This document shows, in pieces, positions 1-7,582 of a stretch of 13,841 nt of DNA. Source of the stretch: an uncultured Clostridia bacterium (GTDB lineage: Bacteria > Bacillota > Clostridia > Christensenellales > Borkfalkiaceae); the NCBI GenBank assembly GCA_947628555.1, contig CANRAI010000021.1, positions 1-13,841 of the forward strand. The letters are read 5' to 3'. Every line of letters starts with the position of its first letter. Position 1 is the first letter of the stretch. The translations under genes were made by a program, and so were the position numbers. A model generated the notes under the pieces. It worked only from the letters and a program-made list of their open reading frames with translations, was not told the origin of the DNA and made no database searches.

Positions 1-2
1 GC

Positions 3-251
3 TCGCAGGGAATTAAGGCGGGGCTTATCCGTCCCATAACCGTATTCCCGTTCCCTACCGCTATAATCAACGAAACCGCTCACAGAGCGCACGTAAAGAA
101 GTTCATTACCGCAGAAATGAGCATGGGTCAGATGGTAGAGGATGTTCGTCTTGCAGTAAACGGTGTTAAGCCGGTTGAATTCTACGGACGCAGCGGAGGC
201 AACGTTATGATGCCCGCAGACTTGGTTAAGTTTGTAAAGGAGGGGAAATAA
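3..251 (+). CDS. vorB: 2-oxoacid:ferredoxin oxidoreductase alpha subunit (VorB type), C-terminal end
   Basis: This is the 3' end of a gene that begins upstream of the window; 82 codons remain before the TAA at 249-251. The readable C-terminus contains EMSMGQMVEDVRLAVNG and FYGRSGGNV, a signature I know from the VorB subunit of 3-methyl-2-oxobutanoate (branched-chain 2-oxoacid):ferredoxin oxidoreductases and of close 2-oxoglutarate relatives. The subunit carries the pyrimidine-binding part of the thiamine pyrophosphate site and works in the cytoplasm with the beta and gamma subunits encoded next. The stop lies 2 bp before the beta start, and the beta ribosome binding site (GGAGGGG) lies inside these last codons, so translation is probably coupled. 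A small 4Fe-4S delta subunit gene is usually found in such clusters and would be expected upstream, outside the window. Substrate preference cannot be decided from this fragment. Confidence 0.85.
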   Translation, partial: SQGIKAGLIRPITVFPFPTAIINETAHRAHVKKFITAEMSMGQMVEDVRLAVNGVKPVEFYGRSGGNVMMPADLVKFVKEGK

Positions 252-253
252 TT

Positions 254-1006
254 ATGAAGATTGTAGCAGATAAGCCTAAAATGCTTACAGACACCCCGCT
301 GCACTATTGCCCGGGATGCACACACGGAATCGTTCACAGACTTATAGCCGAAACTTTGGAAGAACTTGGTAAAACTGACAATGCCATCGGCGTTATGCCC
401 GTAGGCTGCGCAGTTTTCGGATACAATTATTTCAAATGCGATATGTATCAGGCCGCTCACGGCAGAGCTCCCGCCGTTTCCAGCGCTGTAAGAAGAGTAG
501 TAAATCCCGATAACATCATTTTCTGCTATCAGGGCGACGGCGACTTGGCTTCAATCGGTATGGCGGAAACTGTTCATGCTTGCATGAGAGGCGAAAATAT
601 CACCGTTATCTTCATAAACAACGGAATTTACGGTATGACAGGCGGTCAGATGGCGCCTACCACGATGCCCGGCGAAAAAGCCACAACCTGTATTTACGGA
701 CGCGACCCCAAGGTTTACGGCAACCCCGTACATATGAGCGAAATGCTTGCTACCCTCACGGGTCCCGCATATATCGAGCGCGTCGCTTGCTTCGACGTAC
801 CCCACGTACGCCAGGCAAAGGCGGCTATAAAGAAAGCGTTCCAGATTCAGATGGCGAAGAAGGGTCTTTCCTTCATCGAAGTCCTTGCAAACTGCCCTAC
901 GAACTATCATATGACTCCGCTTGAATCTATGAATTTCGTAAAGACGAAGGGCTGCGAGTTCTATCCGCTCGGCGTTTATAAAGATATCACGAAGGAGGAA
1001 AAATAA
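254..1006 (+). CDS. vorA: 2-oxoacid:ferredoxin oxidoreductase beta subunit (TPP-binding)
   Basis: A 250-residue thiamine-pyrophosphate-dependent subunit, normal in length for four-subunit 2-oxoacid:ferredoxin oxidoreductases. With alpha and gamma it decarboxylates a 2-oxoacid, forms the acyl-CoA and reduces ferredoxin. Visible marks are the N-terminal CPGC motif (Cys19, Cys22), a conserved Cys52 in MPVGC, AHGRAP at 69-73, and the TPP/Mg motif GDGD at 94-97 followed by the paired Asn122-Asn123 before GIYGMTGGQ. The start ATG has a strong GGAGGGG site about 8 bp upstream inside the alpha gene. The gamma gene follows after 2 bp. The subunit set and the VorB-type alpha favour a branched-chain 2-oxoacid enzyme, but 2-oxoglutarate (KorB) is the main alternative because both families share these motifs. 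Confidence 0.88.
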   Translation: MKIVADKPKMLTDTPLHYCPGCTHGIVHRLIAETLEELGKTDNAIGVMPVGCAVFGYNYFKCDMYQAAHGRAPAVSSAVRRVVNPDNIIFCYQGDGDLASIGMAETVHACMRGENITVIFINNGIYGMTGGQMAPTTMPGEKATTCIYGRDPKVYGNPVHMSEMLATLTGPAYIERVACFDVPHVRQAKAAIKKAFQIQMAKKGLSFIEVLANCPTNYHMTPLESMNFVKTKGCEFYPLGVYKDITKEEK

Positions 1007-1008
1007 AT

Positions 1009-1542
1009 ATGAAAATTATCATCAGCGGCTTCGGCGGTCAGGGCGTTCTGTCCCTCGGTAAATTCATTTCCTATTCCGCCATCGAACAAGACCTGAACAC
1101 TTCATGGCTTCCTTCCTACGGTCCCGAAATGCGCGGCGGCACGGCTAACTGCTCGGTTATATATTCAGCGGAAGAAATCGCGGCTCCCGTTATCGATAAG
1201 CCCGATATTCTTATCGCTTTCAACGAGCCCTCGCTTGTAAAGTTCGAAAATTCAGTTAAAGAGGGCGGCGTTATAATCATTAACTCGGATATCGTTCACC
1301 TTAAAACGACGCGTAAGGACGTTAAATTCTACGAGATTCCCGTAGATACGCTTGCTTCCGCAATCAACAAGCGCGGCGCGAACGTATATATGCTCGGCGT
1401 GTTGCTTCCCATCTTCAAGGATATATCCGAAGAGGCGGCAATCGGCGCCATCCAGCACGTATTCGAAAACAAGCCCAAGGTCATTCCTTCCAATATCGAA
1501 TGTCTTAAAGCGGGCGTCGAGTATATGAAACAGCGCATCTGA
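1009..1542 (+). CDS. vorC: 2-oxoacid:ferredoxin oxidoreductase gamma subunit
   Basis: A 177-residue gamma subunit of the 2-oxoacid:acceptor oxidoreductase family. It opens with the typical GFGGQGV nucleotide/CoA-type loop at residues 7-13, then SYGPEMRGGTANC, the most conserved block of the family. The subunit is thought to contribute to the CoA-binding side of the complex. Length is normal for a stand-alone gamma subunit. The start is supported by AAGGAGG immediately upstream (about 991-997), inside the 3' end of the beta gene, with only 2 bp between the two genes. It is the last gene of this unit: a hairpin terminator follows 7 bp after its stop. No frame damage is seen. Confidence 0.87.
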   Translation: MKIIISGFGGQGVLSLGKFISYSAIEQDLNTSWLPSYGPEMRGGTANCSVIYSAEEIAAPVIDKPDILIAFNEPSLVKFENSVKEGGVIIINSDIVHLKTTRKDVKFYEIPVDTLASAINKRGANVYMLGVLLPIFKDISEEAAIGAIQHVFENKPKVIPSNIECLKAGVEYMKQRI

Positions 1543-1549
1543 AAAATAA

Positions 1550-1608
1550 CGGCAACTACAAAATGTCTTCTCTTTAAAGTGAAGGCATTTTGTTTGTTTG
1601 CCGCTTTT
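1550..1608 (+). terminator. Rho-independent terminator after the vor genes
   Basis: A two-part hairpin: outer arms CGGCAA (1550-1555) and TTGCCG (1598-1603), and inner arms AAAATGTCTTC (1560-1570) and GAAGGCATTTT (1581-1591) with one G-U pair. It is followed by CTTTTG. It begins 7 bp after the gamma stop, where an operon end is expected. The T run is short, so termination may be partial and could let transcription reach the next gene. Confidence 0.65.
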
Positions 1609-1637
1609 GTCCGGAAATCGGCAGCGGTAATGTTTAT

Positions 1638-2933
1638 ATGAAAAAAAAGAATCCGAAACGCACGTTTTCGCACCCCGCAAGGGATAAGAAGGACGGCGGG
1701 CTTTCGGTTGTAAACGAAAAACAGGATAAAGAGGGATTCGGCCCTTCACAAGACGGCGGAGCGCGGGCGGCGGAGAAAAAATCCGACGGCTTTGCGGTCA
1801 AAAAAGTCGTCAGCGTGGAGGGGTTTGTCACGCTTGCGATAGTTCTCGCAATCTTTGTGCCGATAGCCGTTATTATGGGCTTCGGCAATATGATAAACAC
1901 CCTTTTCAATAACGCGCTGGAACTTTTAAGGAATATTTGCTTTTATCTATTAAGCGTTGCCGTGGTCGTCGGGGCGTTAAGTTCGGTTTTGACCGAGTTC
2001 GGCGTCATAGCCCTTGCAAATAAAGCGCTTTCTCCGCTTATGAAGCCCGTTTACGGTATGCCGGGGGCGACTTCGATTGCCATTTTTTCTGTGTTCCTTT
2101 CGGATAATCCCGCGGTACTTGCCCTTACGGACGACCCCAGATACAGGCGTTATTTCAAGAAATACCAGCTTGCGGGGCTTGCGAATTTGGGCACGGCGTT
2201 CGGAATGGGCTTAATCGTCATCGTCAAGCTCGGTAATACGGCAGTGCGCGGCGGCGGTTCCGTAGGGCTTGCCATAGTCATGGGCGTGCTCGGCGCGGTC
2301 ATAGGCAGTATTTTTTCAACCCGCTGGATGCTACGCAGGGCAAAAAAGGTATATGGAACGACGGAGGAGGCGGCGCCCGCAGGGGAGCATGAATTCGACG
2401 TTTTGAAACAACGCGAAGTGCGCAGCGGAAATATTTTGCAGCGTTTTTTCGACAGCCTTTTGGACGGCGGCGCAAGCGGCGTTAAAATAGGTCTTGCCAT
2501 AATTCCCGGCGTGCTGATAATAGCAAATCTTGTAAAAATTCTCACGAACGGCTGTCCGGACGGCGGATATACGGGCGCGGCGGACGAGGGTGTAGCCCTT
2601 TTACCGTGGATAGGCGATAAACTATCCACCATATTCGGCTGGTTATTCGGGTTCGAAACGCCTTCCGCCATAAGTATTCCCATAACCGCACTCGGCAGCG
2701 CCGGCGCGGCGGTTGAGCTTGTGGGCGACGGAATGTACACCGCTACCGAAATAGCCGTGTTCACATCTATGTGTATGTTTTGGAGCGGATTCCTTTCCAC
2801 CCGCGTTGCGATGATGGACAGTCTCGGAATCCGTAACCTTACCACAAGTTCGATAGTATATCATTTAATAGGCGGCATAATTGCCGGTTTCTGCGCGCAT
2901 TGGCTTTATTATTTGTGCGCCCTGATGTTATAA
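1638..2933 (+). CDS. Gate-domain (nucleoside-recognition-like) integral membrane protein
   Basis: A polytopic membrane protein of 431 residues from the ATG at 1638. The first 58 or so residues are charged and low in complexity (many K, D, E, G) and probably lie in the cytoplasm. Hydrophobic spans follow at roughly 62-82, 98-122, 142-160, 183-200 and 206-227, then a hydrophilic stretch, then further spans to the C-terminus. The two membrane halves, with SDNPAVLALTDDP and ANLGTAFGMGLI in the first, resemble the Gate/nucleoside-recognition domain found in SpmA/SpmB and nucleoside transporters. The substrate is unknown. Placed between 2-oxoacid oxidation and aminotransferase genes, it may move an amino acid, organic acid or nucleoside, but this is inference. 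An in-frame TTG at 1590 lies inside the upstream terminator and is rejected. The chosen ATG has no strong ribosome binding site, so the true start is uncertain, and no promoter is obvious. Confidence 0.75.
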   Translation: MKKKNPKRTFSHPARDKKDGGLSVVNEKQDKEGFGPSQDGGARAAEKKSDGFAVKKVVSVEGFVTLAIVLAIFVPIAVIMGFGNMINTLFNNALELLRNICFYLLSVAVVVGALSSVLTEFGVIALANKALSPLMKPVYGMPGATSIAIFSVFLSDNPAVLALTDDPRYRRYFKKYQLAGLANLGTAFGMGLIVIVKLGNTAVRGGGSVGLAIVMGVLGAVIGSIFSTRWMLRRAKKVYGTTEEAAPAGEHEFDVLKQREVRSGNILQRFFDSLLDGGASGVKIGLAIIPGVLIIANLVKILTNGCPDGGYTGAADEGVALLPWIGDKLSTIFGWLFGFETPSAISIPITALGSAGAAVELVGDGMYTATEIAVFTSMCMFWSGFLSTRVAMMDSLGIRNLTTSSIVYHLIGGIIAGFCAHWLYYLCALML

Positions 2934-2941
2934 ACATGTGA

Positions 2942-2971
2942 AAAAGCCGTTTGCGGAGGTAAGCGGCTTTT
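2942..2971 (+). terminator. Rho-independent terminator after the Gate-domain gene
   Basis: A 13-bp stem, AAAAGCCGTTTGC against GTAAGCGGCTTTT with two G-U pairs, closed by a GGAG loop. It lies 8 bp after the stop codon and is followed by T-rich sequence. Its 3' arm ends in TTTT, giving the expected U run. It separates the membrane protein gene from the CoA-transferase unit. Confidence 0.75.
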
Positions 2972-3022
2972 GTTAATATATAAATTTTTCTGTGTAAAAA
3001 TATCAAAAAGGCGGCAATTTAT

Positions 3023-3051
3023 TTGACTTTGAACCGCGCATTTATTAAACT
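3023..3051 (+). promoter_or_regulatory. Sigma-A promoter of the CoA-transferase/aminotransferase operon
   Basis: TTGACT at 3023-3028, a 17-bp spacer and TAAACT at 3046-3051 (4 of 6 matches at -10). It lies between the preceding terminator and the CoA-transferase gene, about 30 bp before the start codon, so the 5' leader would be short. A second possible -10, TATTAA at 3043-3048, would give a spacer of only 14. Confidence 0.55.
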
Positions 3052-3069
3052 AAATTCGAGCAAATTTTC

Positions 3070-3074
3070 AGGAG
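3070..3074 (+). promoter_or_regulatory. Ribosome binding site that decides the CoA-transferase start
   Basis: AGGAG directly abuts an ATG at 3075 and is 6 bp from a second in-frame ATG at 3081. Normal Shine-Dalgarno spacing favours 3081. Confidence 0.7.
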
Positions 3075-3080
3075 ATGGCA

Positions 3081-4388
3081 ATGGCAAAAACAATAACGAT
3101 AGACGAAGCGCTTGCGCTTGTTAAGGACAATTATAAGATAGCCGTCGGCGACGCTACGGTAGAGCCGCAGGGCTTTTTAAGCAATCTGCATAAGATTCTC
3201 GATAAAGACCGCGGTTTAAGCATATGGATGTGCCTTACTATGAGGTCGTATCCGTTCTTCGAACACCCCGAATACGGCAATAACATCAGAATAAACAGCG
3301 TGTTCTTTTCGGGACCTACCCGTAACGCGTATAATGTTCTGAATACGGTTTCTTACGTTCCCACGCACCTCAGAAAAACGGCGATAACCATCTGCGCGGG
3401 CGGCGACCCCGACCTGTTCGTCGGCACGTGCACGCCCCCCAATAAGGACGGCAAAATTTCTTTGGGGCTCAGCAACATCTACGACCGCGAAGTTATGAAG
3501 AGGTCTAAAACGGTTATAATGGAAGTCAACCCCAATATGCCTTTCACTTACGGCGACGCCGTTATAGACGAGTCGGACGTGGATTATTTTGTGCCCGTCG
3601 ATTTCCCTATGGTGCAGGATAAAACCGCGCCCATTAACGAGAAAGACAAGATAATCGGCGGATACATTTCCGACTTCATAAAAGACGGCGATAATTTGCA
3701 GATAGGCATAGGTTCAATTCCCAATTCCGTTGTCCAATATCTTGAAACAAAGAAGGATTTGGGTATCCATACCGAGCTTTTGAGCGACGGTTTGGCAGAA
3801 CTTGCGAAGAGGGGAATAATAAACGGCAGTAAGAAAACTCTCCACAAGGGCAAAATCGTAACCAGCATAGTTTTGGGTACGGATAAAGTATATGAATTCG
3901 TAAACAACAATCCCGACGTCCTCGTCATGGATTGCAGCTATTGCAACGCGTACGAAACGCTTGCCAAAAACGAAAACCAGGTTTCAATCAATACGACCCT
4001 CGAAGTAGATCTTACGGGTCAGTGTTGCAGCGAAAGCTTAGGTTCAAGGCAGTACAGCGGCACGGGCGGCCAGATGGATACGGCAATCGGCGCCCAGATG
4101 TCTAAGGGCGGCAGGGCGTTCATCGCGCTCTATTCGACGGCAAACGTGCGCACGGGCAACGGCGACGAAAGGGTTGAAATAAGCCGCATCGTTCCGCAGC
4201 TCAAACCCGGCGCAACCGTTTCGCTTTCCCGCAACGATTTGCAATATCTCGTAACCGAATATGGCGTTGTAAACGTACGCGGCTTGTCGATTGCCGACAG
4301 GGCAAAGGCCATCATTTCAATCGCGCATCCCAAATTCCGCGACGAACTGACTCAAAAGGCGAGAGAGCTGGGTTTAATTAAAGGATAA
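3081..4388 (+). CDS. Acetyl-CoA hydrolase/transferase family CoA-transferase
   Basis: A 435-residue cytoplasmic CoA-transferase of the 4-hydroxybutyrate/butyryl-CoA:acetate CoA-transferase type, close in length to characterised members (about 438). It moves CoA from an acyl-CoA to acetate, or the reverse, through a glutamyl-CoA thioester. The probable catalytic Glu is residue 232 in GIHTELLSDG, matching by position and context the Glu near residue 238 that I recall for Clostridium aminobutyricum AbfT. Downstream, EVDLTGQ near 308 and GGQMD at 329-333 are the family's C-terminal signature. It is first in a unit with a fold-type I aminotransferase (26-bp gap) and ilvE, behind its own promoter. 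That context suggests release of a branched-chain or butyrate-type acid with gain of acetyl-CoA. Butyryl-CoA, isovaleryl/isobutyryl-CoA and 4-hydroxybutyryl-CoA cannot be told apart by eye, so no symbol is given. Confidence 0.87.
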   Translation: MAKTITIDEALALVKDNYKIAVGDATVEPQGFLSNLHKILDKDRGLSIWMCLTMRSYPFFEHPEYGNNIRINSVFFSGPTRNAYNVLNTVSYVPTHLRKTAITICAGGDPDLFVGTCTPPNKDGKISLGLSNIYDREVMKRSKTVIMEVNPNMPFTYGDAVIDESDVDYFVPVDFPMVQDKTAPINEKDKIIGGYISDFIKDGDNLQIGIGSIPNSVVQYLETKKDLGIHTELLSDGLAELAKRGIINGSKKTLHKGKIVTSIVLGTDKVYEFVNNNPDVLVMDCSYCNAYETLAKNENQVSINTTLEVDLTGQCCSESLGSRQYSGTGGQMDTAIGAQMSKGGRAFIALYSTANVRTGNGDERVEISRIVPQLKPGATVSLSRNDLQYLVTEYGVVNVRGLSIADRAKAIISIAHPKFRDELTQKARELGLIKG

Positions 4389-4414
4389 AAAAAATTTAGA
4401 TAGAGGGAAAATGT

Positions 4415-5614
4415 ATGACTTATAATTACAGTGAAAGAATGGCAAAGATGAACGGCGCCGCTACTAGGGAGATTTTAAAGCTCCTCACGAGGCCGGAAAT
4501 CATTTCCTTTGCGGGCGGATTCCCCGCAACGCAGTGCCTGCCCCAGAAAGAGGTGCAGCAAATCGCTTTCGAGCTTTTAAGCGAAGGCAGGGCTACCGAA
4601 GCGCTTCAATACGGCACGACGGAGGGCTTCAAATCGCTCCGCGAACAGCTTATCGAGTACGTTAAAACGGCGGGCATTGAAAATCAGACCCTTGAAAATA
4701 CGCTTGTAATAAGCGGCGGACAACAGGGTATCGACCTTATGAGCAAGGTTTTCCTCGACAAGGGAGACTGCGTTCTAGTCGAAAATCCTACGTATCTTAC
4801 CGCATTGCAGATTTTCGATTCCTATCAGGCGAAGATTGTCGGAGTTGACGCCGACCATAACGGGCTTATTATAGACGACCTTGAAAAGAAAATCAAAAAA
4901 TACAATCCCAAATTCCTGTACTGCGTTTCCACGTTTTCCAACCCCACGGGTAAGACGTATTCGGTGGAAAACCGCAAAAAGATTGCCGAAATCACGGCAA
5001 AGTACAACGTTATGGTACTTGAAGACGACCCTTACAGCAAATTGCGCTTCGAGGGCACTCCCGTACCTAGCATAAAGAGTTTTGACAAGGCAGGCAACGT
5101 AGTTTATCTCACAAGCTTTTCAAAAGTTCTTTCTCCCGGGTTGAGAGTCGGCGTTGCCGTCGGAAATCCAGAAGTTATCCGTAAGATGACGATAGGCAAG
5201 CAGGGCGTTGACGTAACCACCTCGAACCTTTCCCAGCTTATCGTTGCGGAATATTTGAAGAGAGGCTATATCTTCAAGAACATCGAAAAGAGCCTTCCTA
5301 TATACAGGGAGCGCAAAAACGCCATGATTGCCGCGCTCAACAAGTATATGCCCGAAGAATACAAATACGTAAACGCAGAGGGCGGTCTGTTTATCTGGGG
5401 CGAATTCGACGCGCCTATCAACACGGTGGAACTTGCGCCCGAGGCTATAAAGCACGACGTAGCCTACATTCAGGGTCAGGTATTCTATGCGGACGGCAGC
5501 GGTCTGAACACTATGAGATTGAATTTCTCAAACGCTACCGTTGACCGCATAGACGCAGGTATCCACAGACTCGGCGATATGTTCAAAACAGAAATCGCCA
5601 AATTGAAGAAATAA
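4415..5614 (+). CDS. PLP-dependent aminotransferase, fold type I (2-aminoadipate/aromatic type)
   Basis: A 399-residue class I/II aminotransferase of the MocR/LysN-like group without the GntR DNA-binding domain. Visible features are FAGGFP near 32-37 at the N-terminus, GGQQGIDL near 106-113 (cofactor phosphate region), SNPTGKTYS near 171-179, EDDPY near 199-203, and the Schiff-base lysine Lys237 in TSFSKVLSPGLRVG. The C-terminal RLNFS supplies the carboxylate-binding Arg. It transfers an amino group between an amino acid and 2-oxoglutarate. Relatives act on 2-aminoadipate, leucine, aromatic amino acids or kynurenine, so the substrate is uncertain. The start ATG at 4415 has AGAGGG 7 bp upstream; an overlapping ATG at 4411 leads straight to a stop. 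It lies between the CoA-transferase and ilvE in one unit, which points to amino-acid fermentation. Confidence 0.87.
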   Translation: MTYNYSERMAKMNGAATREILKLLTRPEIISFAGGFPATQCLPQKEVQQIAFELLSEGRATEALQYGTTEGFKSLREQLIEYVKTAGIENQTLENTLVISGGQQGIDLMSKVFLDKGDCVLVENPTYLTALQIFDSYQAKIVGVDADHNGLIIDDLEKKIKKYNPKFLYCVSTFSNPTGKTYSVENRKKIAEITAKYNVMVLEDDPYSKLRFEGTPVPSIKSFDKAGNVVYLTSFSKVLSPGLRVGVAVGNPEVIRKMTIGKQGVDVTTSNLSQLIVAEYLKRGYIFKNIEKSLPIYRERKNAMIAALNKYMPEEYKYVNAEGGLFIWGEFDAPINTVELAPEAIKHDVAYIQGQVFYADGSGLNTMRLNFSNATVDRIDAGIHRLGDMFKTEIAKLKK

Positions 5615-5618
5615 AATT

Positions 5619-5658
5619 TACCGGCGGTCAGCCGATAATTTTGCGCCGCAAGGCGGTA
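5619..5658 (+). other. Possible intercistronic RNA structure before ilvE
   Basis: The 66-bp gap before ilvE can fold. One small hairpin is CGGC (5622-5625) with GCCG (5631-5634), another is CGCC (5644-5647) with GGCG (5652-5655) closed by a GCAA tetraloop, and outer TACCG/CGGTA could also pair. There is no T run, so it is not a terminator. It could be a processing or stability element. This is weak evidence from short stems. Confidence 0.25.
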
Positions 5659-5680
5659 ATATTTATAAGGAGTAAATTTT

Positions 5681-6742
5681 ATGGAACTGAAAATCATAAA
5701 GACCGAAAACAAAAAGGCTAAGCCCCAGGGCGCGCTCGGATTTGGTAAATACTTTTCCGACCATATGTTCATAATGGAATATGCGGACGGGAAGTGGCAG
5801 AACGCGCGTATCCAACCCTATCAGGAACTGCACTTGCAGCCTTCTGCGTCCGTTCTGCATTATGCGCAGGGCATTTTCGAGGGTGCAAAAGCGTTCAAAA
5901 CAAAGGACGGCAAAATCCGCCTGTTCCGTTTGAACGACAACCTTGACAGAATGAACGATTCCGCCGAAAGACTTTGCATGCCTACGTTCGACAAAAAATT
6001 CGTTTACGACGCAATTAAGCAGCTTATTCTCATTGACGAAGATTGGATTCCCACGGACGAGGGCACGGCTTTATACATAAGACCCGCGATGATAGCAACC
6101 GAGCCCGCTCTCGGCGTTCACGCGTCAAAGTCGTATTTAATGTTCGTAATTGTCGGACCCGTAGGCGCTTACTACGCTCACGGACTTGCGCCCGTAAAAC
6201 TTTTGGTTGAAGAGCACTACGTCCGCGCGGCAAAAGGCGGCACGGGCGGCAACAAAGTTATAGGTAACTATGCCGCAAGCATGAAAGCGGGCGAAAACGC
6301 TCAGGCTAAGGGCTACGACCAGGCTATGTGGCTTGACGCCAAATATCACCGCTACGTTGAAGAAGTCGGCGCAATGAATATCTTCTTCGTGATGAACGGA
6401 ATAGTATATACGCCCGCGCTTCGCGGAAGTATTCTTCCCGGAATCACGCGCAGAAGCGCGATAGCAATCCTGAAATCCCACGGCTATAAAGTACGTGAAT
6501 GTAACGTGGATATCCGCAAAGTTGCCGAAGCTGCCGAAAACGGCACGCTGGGCGAAATTTTCGGCACAGGTACGGCGGCAGTCATTTCTCCCGTAGGTCT
6601 GTTCGGATATAAGGGCAAAGATTACGTCGTAAACGGCGGCAATATGGGCGAAATAAGCAAAATGCTTTACAACGAGCTTACAGGTATTCAAAACGGCAGG
6701 CTTCCCGACAAGCACGGCTGGGTTGACATTATTAAAGAATAA
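5681..6742 (+). CDS. ilvE: Branched-chain amino acid aminotransferase
   Basis: A 353-residue fold-type IV PLP aminotransferase, the usual length of the bacterial BCAT group that resembles the eukaryotic enzymes. It interconverts leucine, isoleucine and valine with their 2-oxoacids, using 2-oxoglutarate/glutamate as partner. Recognisable blocks are VLHYAQGIFEGAKAF near 58-72, RPAMIA near 134-139, the Schiff-base Lys192 in GGNKVIGNYAAS, the EEVGAMNIFF block that holds the cofactor-binding Glu, RGSILPGITR near 247-256, and the C-terminal GTGTAAVISPVG loop. The ATG has AAGGAG about 9 bp upstream. As last gene of the CoA-transferase unit, and close to a VorB-type oxidoreductase, it may work in the catabolic direction. 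Biosynthetic use is equally possible, since the enzyme is reversible. Confidence 0.93.
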   Translation: MELKIIKTENKKAKPQGALGFGKYFSDHMFIMEYADGKWQNARIQPYQELHLQPSASVLHYAQGIFEGAKAFKTKDGKIRLFRLNDNLDRMNDSAERLCMPTFDKKFVYDAIKQLILIDEDWIPTDEGTALYIRPAMIATEPALGVHASKSYLMFVIVGPVGAYYAHGLAPVKLLVEEHYVRAAKGGTGGNKVIGNYAASMKAGENAQAKGYDQAMWLDAKYHRYVEEVGAMNIFFVMNGIVYTPALRGSILPGITRRSAIAILKSHGYKVRECNVDIRKVAEAAENGTLGEIFGTGTAAVISPVGLFGYKGKDYVVNGGNMGEISKMLYNELTGIQNGRLPDKHGWVDIIKE

Positions 6743-6812
6743 CCATAAATCATATAAAAACCGTAGCGGCATTTGCCGGTCTTAGCGGTAGAAAACTTGG
6801 TTTGCATAATAA

Positions 6813-6845
6813 AAGGCAACGGAATTTCCGTTGCCTTAAATTTTT
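6813..6845. terminator. Bidirectional Rho-independent terminator between ilvE and the minus-strand operon
   Basis: A perfect 10-bp stem, AAGGCAACGG (6813-6822) and CCGTTGCCTT (6828-6837), with an AATTT loop. On the + strand it is followed by AAATTTTTTT. On the - strand it is followed by TTTTATTATG. It sits between convergent genes, about 70 bp after the ilvE stop and 13 bp from the stop of the minus-strand gene, so it can serve both. Confidence 0.88.
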
Positions 6846-6850
6846 TTATG

Positions 6851-7582
6851 TTAATCTGCGGATTTTTCGGGTAAAAATTTCCAATAGCGCGCGGGCATAT
6901 AGCCGCGCATCTGCTTTTCGTGCGGGCGTTCCTTTATGTTTACCGCCTTATAGTACTTTTTCCAAAGAGTCTGAAAGGTCTTTTCATATTCGGAAAGATA
7001 AATTTCCGCCTCGCCCGCATAGCCCAGCACCCAATCGCTGCCGTCGTATATTCCCGCAAGCTTTCTGCGCGTGTCGTGGATGACGAATTTTTCTTCCCTA
7101 AATCTTTTGGCAAAATGCGGCATCAGAAGTTCGGTTATGTCGTGGTCGGGGGAGTACGGCGCGTAAAAAGCGCCGCTTTCGCTCTCCATAAACCGCAGAA
7201 ACCCCGTCATTTTGTGTACTTCGCCCGTAACTTTTTGTTTCAGCTCGTTAAAAATTATAACTTCGGGCGTGTTATAAGCCTTGCTTATGGGGGATTTGCT
7301 TTCCATCAGCCGTTTGATATAGTCGAAGGCAATCATCTCTTTTAAACTGTCGCCGCTGCGCAGTACAAGCAGAATATCCCGTACGCCTTCTCTGTCGCAG
7401 TTTTCTATGCCCCGCCGTACGCGCGCGCTCTTTTCTTCGTCGTCGGAGACCCGCACAATCTCGCAGTCGAAGGAAATTTGCACGTCCTCGCAGGACGTTA
7501 TAACGCATTCGGATTCCCTGTATGCGTCGAAAACGGCTGTAAAGAAACTTTCCGAACCCCCGTCCGTAATAAAAATTTTCAT
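6851..7582 (-). CDS. DUF4130 / TIGR03915-type putative DNA metabolism protein
   Basis: A 243-residue cytoplasmic protein of the family paired with a radical SAM protein and named only as probable DNA metabolism or repair. The N-terminal 100 residues are variable. The conserved part begins with VHKMTGFLRF near 122-131, then GAFYAPYSPDHDI at 137-149, HFAKRF near 156-161, IHDTRRKLAGIYDG at 168-181, LWKKYYKAVNIKERP at 206-220 and PARYWKFLPE at 230-239, all typical of the DUF4130 C-terminus. In many proteobacteria this domain is fused to a UdgX-type uracil-DNA glycosylase domain. No glycosylase motif is seen here, and the length fits the stand-alone form. Its ATG overlaps the stop of the radical SAM gene by 4 bp (ATGA), so the two are translationally coupled. 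The biochemical activity is not known to me. Confidence 0.85.
   Translation of the reverse strand: MKIFITDGGSESFFTAVFDAYRESECVITSCEDVQISFDCEIVRVSDDEEKSARVRRGIENCDREGVRDILLVLRSGDSLKEMIAFDYIKRLMESKSPISKAYNTPEVIIFNELKQKVTGEVHKMTGFLRFMESESGAFYAPYSPDHDITELLMPHFAKRFREEKFVIHDTRRKLAGIYDGSDWVLGYAGEAEIYLSEYEKTFQTLWKKYYKAVNIKERPHEKQMRGYMPARYWKFLPEKSAD

Noticed and set aside
580..924. A 114-codon open frame on the + strand inside the oxidoreductase beta gene, and similar long open frames on both strands inside other genes.
   Set aside because: They overlap clear conserved genes in other frames, have basic or low-complexity translations without recognisable motifs, and lack ribosome binding sites.
1590..1637. 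TTG at 1590 as the start of the Gate-domain protein.
   Set aside because: It lies in the 3' arm of the terminator hairpin after the vor genes, has no ribosome binding site, and would add a 16-residue tail with no family likeness. ATG 1638 is preferred.
2150..2845. A 231-codon minus-strand open frame antisense to the Gate-domain gene.
   Set aside because: It is rich in Pro and Ser, as expected from the antisense of a GC-rich membrane protein gene, and shows no domain. The plus-strand gene explains the region.
6743..6812. Small GC-rich hairpins (such as CGGCATTTGCCG) before the bidirectional terminator, considered as a repeat element.
   Set aside because: The stems are short, occur once in the window, and have no T run. 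Nothing supports a separate element.
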